Origin: Solea solea
Taxonomy: Eukaryota; Chordata; Actinopteri; Pleuronectiformes; Soleidae
Direction: 5' to 3'
Length of the DNA stretch: 64,000 bases
NCBI RefSeq assembly: GCF_958295425.1
Contig: NC_081145.1
Location: 186,001 to 250,000, forward strand
Each line of letters opens with the position of its first letter. Within the stretch, counting starts at the first letter, position 1. The translations under genes were made by a program, and so were the position numbers. The notes below the pieces were generated by a model, which was not told the DNA's origin, made no database searches, and was given only the letters and a program-made list of their open reading frames with translations. Shown here in pieces: positions 59,835 to 64,000 of this stretch.

Positions 59835-60776
59835 AAATGTAAAATTAAATTTACATTGTGGACATGCAGCTCTACTGAAGAGGAACTAAGACCATAAACC
59901 CTTTAGAACAATGTATGCAGGGCACCAGACTAACTTTTTACTAGGAGCACAGTAGCCCCCCCTATAACTGAATGTTTTAGGAGAGCAAGCAGAACATTTA
60001 GGGGCGCACACCTTAAACATTTCCTCTCATTTTCACTGTATTACTGATCAATACTCCGATAATAATTGAATAAATTGCAATGTGCTGTTTAGAATTCCCA
60101 GTGAATTTTTATTGTGCACTTGTTTGTTAAAGAATAACATCACATAAGAGACATTAAGTGTACATAAAATACCATCACTGTCACTACAGTACAATTATTA
60201 ACTAGAAGTGGCCCGGTACTGTCCAGTACACAGAAACGGCACTTTTATTTGTGTACTGGCACATTTCACAAGATGCCGGTAATCTCTTATCAGTCCACTT
60301 GATTATGGTCCAGAGCAATAATGTCTCAGGGTACACTATGTGACGTTCACCTGTTCTCGCAAAAGTCAAGTGTTTATTCCTTGAGTTTGGAGTTTTTATT
60401 TTCTATCTAATCTCTATCTGGAAGACGACCGCTGTGGCGACCATCATCATGCTTCAAAAGCATGAGTTAGCTCATCCACACACTCATACTTTCTGATATA
60501 ATAAAAATAAACATGGAGCTGGCAAGTTGAGGCTTGAAAATATCAGAGGAAGATGCACAGAAGGGATTAAGCTGGGCAATAGCCCGGTATCCTGGACTCT
60601 TGCTCAAAAATTAATAAATTGATAAAGTTGAACCTGAATTTTCCTTAACACTAAAACAAGGCCAGACCAAAAGTTTCACTCCCAGGGCTGGAGTATGCCA
60701 GGTGTAATATTATTAGATATTAATGTAGATGTGATGCAATAATTTGATGCACAAGCCTGTTTTCTTTGTGTATTAC

Positions 60777-60869
60777 CTTAATGACTCTGTCCTGGCAGTG
60801 CTGGATGATCTTACACAGCTCCTCTGTACCCTGAGACTCGAGACTCTGATGAAGGATCTGCTCAAACAT
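60777..60869 (-). CDS. Candidate exon B, right copy
   Basis: The same 31-codon exon as at 20,772-20,864, with the same acceptor and donor and no change in the coding bases by eye. Conservation of sequence and splice sites in both copies is expected from a recent duplication, so it is not by itself evidence of selection. Confidence 0.5.
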
Positions 60870-61282
60870 CTAGTAAAACACAATTTGTAGTTTTGTACCT
60901 AACTTTGTGACATACATGCATGTAACACCAGACAAACTGACTCATATAGGAATATCCCATGAAATAATGTGATAACGTACTACACCCAGGTCCACAGTCT
61001 GTATTGTGGCATGTTTAACTGTTTAACTGTCCACTGAGTTATCAAACCGCCAAAAGATGTTCGCCTTTAGTTCTACTGTGTCCTTGATCAATGCCACAGT
61101 CAGAACCTCATCATTCAACTATTTGACAAACTCTAGTCAAACAGGAGCTACAGTGTAGGAAAATGATCAAGCAATATAATGAGTGTCAATAAAATGATTA
61201 GCTCTCATAGAAACTTCCCATTGTGTTAACCAGTTAACCAATAACCTATATTAGACTGGTTAGTCAGTAGTTGAGGTTTCAC

Positions 61283-61438
61283 CTCTCTCATGGGGATCTG
61301 GGCCCTTTGGACAAACACTGACGGGCTGCTCACGTCAAACTGTTGCTGCAGACCCTCAAGGCTCAGGTTCACCACCTTCTCATAGCAGCTGTGCATCTTA
61401 ACTGGATGGAAAGCCAGCATGGAGATCTTCTCCATGTG
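61283..61438 (-). CDS. Candidate exon A, right copy
   Basis: Counterpart of 21,289-21,444, still open with both splice sites. It has two amino-acid changes (F to C in MHSCYEK, T to M in IPMRE). The acceptor tract has also changed ('gtcgtcctcttcag'). If exons A and B belong to one gene, the window contains parts of two tandem gene copies, both transcribed leftward. Confidence 0.55.
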
Positions 61439-62054
61439 CTGAAGAGGACGACAAGAAGGGAGAGGAAGAGATGGATGAGGCATGGACAGATTTGGGAAAA
61501 ATGTATAATTGTGTCTCACAATAAATATACTACTGCAAAAGTATCACTAATGTTACACTAGACAAATGCTGTTTAAATCACAAACATATTTGGAATAGGA
61601 GTATAGGAATTGCGGATAGATAACATTTGTTTTGTAAAGATCCAGATTCTTGTGCTTCAACTGCGAAAATCAGAGTGCATTTTCTATACATAATCATTAT
61701 ATATTGTGCTTCAATTTAAGCACATTCTCATGTTATGGGTTTTATTTAAAGCAACACAATTTTCAACCTTCACGTAATGTCTCTAAGCAGGGATGGGAAG
61801 TATTTCTGATACATGTATTAAAAAAAATACATATTTAAAATACGAAATATGCTCTTTTCTGGAGATGATGAAAAATTCCTTCAGATTTTGTACCAATATA
61901 TTTCCATTATGTGTATTTTATTTAAAATACTGTAACATACATCCTTTGAAAAAAAGTGATGACATAAGAAGACAAATTGCAGGATGCTGCTTCAGATTGG
62001 ACGTCATTGGTGCTTGTGCCTACTTTAATTTGCCAGGACTTGTTAAGATCACAA

Positions 62055-62588
62055 TTAGTCTACATAAGAATTGAATTGAGTCAAGCGATTACCATCAGAG
62101 CTGAGTTTCAAGACTTTAGAGCTCACTCTGTCGTTTACATCGATGACAGTGTAAAGGTCGCCATATAAAATAATTTTGTATCCGACCAATAGCGGTTCTT
62201 TAAGTCTTTTAAAAAGTTGAAAAATGTTTGTTCTCTCATGAGAGGTGTACACGTGTATCGTTCGTATTTTTTCTCCTCGGTAAAAACAATCCAACATGAG
62301 CAATCTACAAGGAATTAAATTAGGAAATCATTCGTTTTACGAATAATAGTGACATCACCAGTTTTAGAAAAAAGATCCCACCATCAGCTTTACTTTCGCC
62401 AATAGAAATTACACTTAGACCTTTGTTCCACATGCTGGATACCGTTACTCTTGACTTGTGTTCAGTCTCAGTTCTTGACAACATAATATGTCAAAGTCAG
62501 TTTTCAACAAGAATTTAATTTGTTGGGCTCTAAAAGAATTTGATTGGATGCCATGGGCATTCCAAGATGAAACTTTGGGGAAGGTCAT
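62055..62588 (-). pseudogene. LINE endonuclease fragment, inverted, right copy
   Basis: Copy of 22,060-22,593, with the same decay plus its own changes (IILYGDLYTVIDVNDR here against IILCGDFNTVIDVNDR on the left, so the Asp/Asn motif has eroded further). Confidence 0.72.
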
Positions 62589-62834
62589 AAATGTTTGGGG
62601 GGTTATGGTGTGGGTTTGTCGTGATTTTATAATATATATATATATATATTTATATATATTTATTTTATAACAAGCTTTTCTTTTCTTTTTCTCTACCTCT
62701 ACAAAAGGTGTTTTATGATCATCACCAGGCTCTGGGGCGGGGAATTCAGGAGTGGGAGAGAAAGAGCCAAAGTTGTTGCTGTTAAGGGGGGGCTCTCTGC
62801 TACAGCCTGCGGGTAAAGCGGGGTGCTGCCAACT

Positions 62835-63915
62835 CGCTGACCCTGACCCTTATACCTATTCCAAGCCCTACCAGTAGAGGTCCCCCAAGCCCCAATTTAT
62901 GAGCTGGAATAAAATGATATCAAAGTTTAGTTGGGGTGGCAAAAGACCCACGATAAGACTGGAAACTCTCCAGCTGCCAAAAGAAGAAGGAGGGATGAGA
63001 CTTCCAAAATTAAAGGAATACTACCATGCGGCCCAATTGAGATATATTGTAGGTTGGTGCAAACCAGACACAGTGAAATGAAATAGAAAAAGAGTTTGGA
63101 GAAAACCCAGTACAGAATATAATTGGGGATAAAGAAACATACAAGAAGATTCAAAACCAAATAGACACAATCACGATGTTCACATACAAAATATGGTTCA
63201 GCATAATAAAAAAATATAAGATACAGAAAGACACTAATTTATTGAATATGATAGCAATTTTACACCGACTAGGTACGATATAGGATTTAAACAGTGGACA
63301 ACCAAGGGAATCACAGCATGGTGTGTTTTGGTGAAAGATGGACAGCTTGAGAGTCTCCAAAATATGACAGAAAAAAAGGATTTAGATAATCAATCATGAA
63401 TTCTGTGGATTCCTGCAACTTAGAGACTACTATATGAAAGAGATCAGGATGGACCCCTCCTGAGAAGTGAATAGTGTGATCCAGATCATCATAATCAACG
63501 CATACAAAGAAACCACAATTAGAATTATATTGGGACTATATAAAAAAAATGCTACAAAATACATTAAAAAAAAAATGGGAATCAGGATTTAACATAAAAC
63601 TTAGTGATGAAGATTGGCTAAGATTGGTATAATCTGGCAGACATTAGCCTCATGTATGAAACAAAGTGATTTTGAAGCAGAAACATATTTAGGTTACAAG
63701 GTCAGAGCTGCAGTGACTTCCTGACAAGTACAAATGAGCATTTCATGGGTTGTACTGGCAACAGATATGACAAATGTTGGGTGGCTGGGAGATTTTTTTT
63801 GAATCAGTCTTGAATATGTCAAAGATTACCCACAATATTAACTTTGAAGCATTGTTAGTTTTGTGTAGCATCAGCTAAAACATGTACTCCCTCCCCTCTT
63901 AATTTGAAAAGAGGA
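62835..63915 (+). pseudogene. LINE ORF2 C-terminal fragment, right copy
   Basis: Copy of 22,770-23,850. It holds WNKMISKFSWGGKRPTIRLE and the same stop after WCKPDTVK. Confidence 0.7.
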
Positions 63916-64000
63916 CATTTGTAATATGGAAATGATTGAATATTTGGTGGTTTTGAGGAGGACTGATGCAGGACAAAAGTATTAATCTTTTATGACAACA

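Larger units (their letters stand above)
58803..64000. other. Non-satellite block, right copy of the segmental duplication (cut by the window)
   Basis: Counterpart of 18,813 to about 23,935. Differences from the left copy are mostly single bases plus these indels: +7 bp ('gatgggt', 59,628-59,634), +8 bp in a hairpin spacer (59,802-59,818), a net -11 bp near 60,970, +1 bp in 'gtcattggtgc' near 62,008, and about +70 bp after the AT tract (62,660-62,770). Stretches without a listed feature (59,340-60,776, 61,439-62,054) show nothing recognisable. Confidence 0.92.

Overview
The window is eukaryotic and most likely from a teleost fish. It is AT-rich and intron-bearing. It holds megabase-style satellite arrays, an L1/Tx1-group LINE with an RRM-type ORF1, an L2/Rex1-like LINE tail ending in (TTGAATC)n, and AT, TG, ATT and AAC microsatellites. 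No bacterial-type gene, operon, tRNA, rRNA or CRISPR array is seen. Species cannot be named from the sequence alone.

The layout is one theme played twice, a tandem segmental duplication of roughly 40 kb. Left copy: composite satellite 1-11,298; truncated LINE 11,299-14,080; more satellite to 15,222; a 176-bp satellite array (R1B) 15,223-18,812; non-satellite DNA 18,813-26,080; a short inverted satellite piece 26,081-26,303. Right copy: composite satellite 26,402-42,854 (with an L2-like insertion at 40,533-41,350); near full-length LINE 42,855-48,012; more satellite to 49,610 (with a MITE-like insertion at 48,930-49,515); R1B array 49,611-58,802; the same non-satellite DNA from 58,803 to the window end. 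Corresponding points lie about 27.5 kb apart at the array variants, 33.9 kb at the LINE and 40.0 kb in the flank, because the right copy gained satellite units and insertions.

The composite satellite is the most unusual part. It has 17 units, each built as [R1A, ~177 bp] x n, then [R2, 141 bp] x m, then one ~300-bp single-copy block R3. Block lengths are quantised and the junctions between blocks are always the same. R2 is exactly 47 codons long, and many monomers carry a perfect AGGTCAAAGGTCA direct repeat (DR1, the PPAR/RXR/HNF4-type nuclear-receptor site) on the minus strand. R2 monomers near the LINE have lost the usual in-frame stop, so they read as open 47-residue repeat proteins.

Protein-coding content is thin. 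The LINE ORF1 (42,970-43,851) is intact. The right LINE ORF2 is broken by three small indels that sum to zero. The left ORF2 has lost its endonuclease, its catalytic ADD motif and its last codons. The non-satellite flank has two good candidate exons of an unrecognised host gene on the minus strand (present in both copies), a frameshifted candidate exon, a possible terminal exon, and an older LINE arranged with its 5' part inverted. All alignments and counts here were made by eye.
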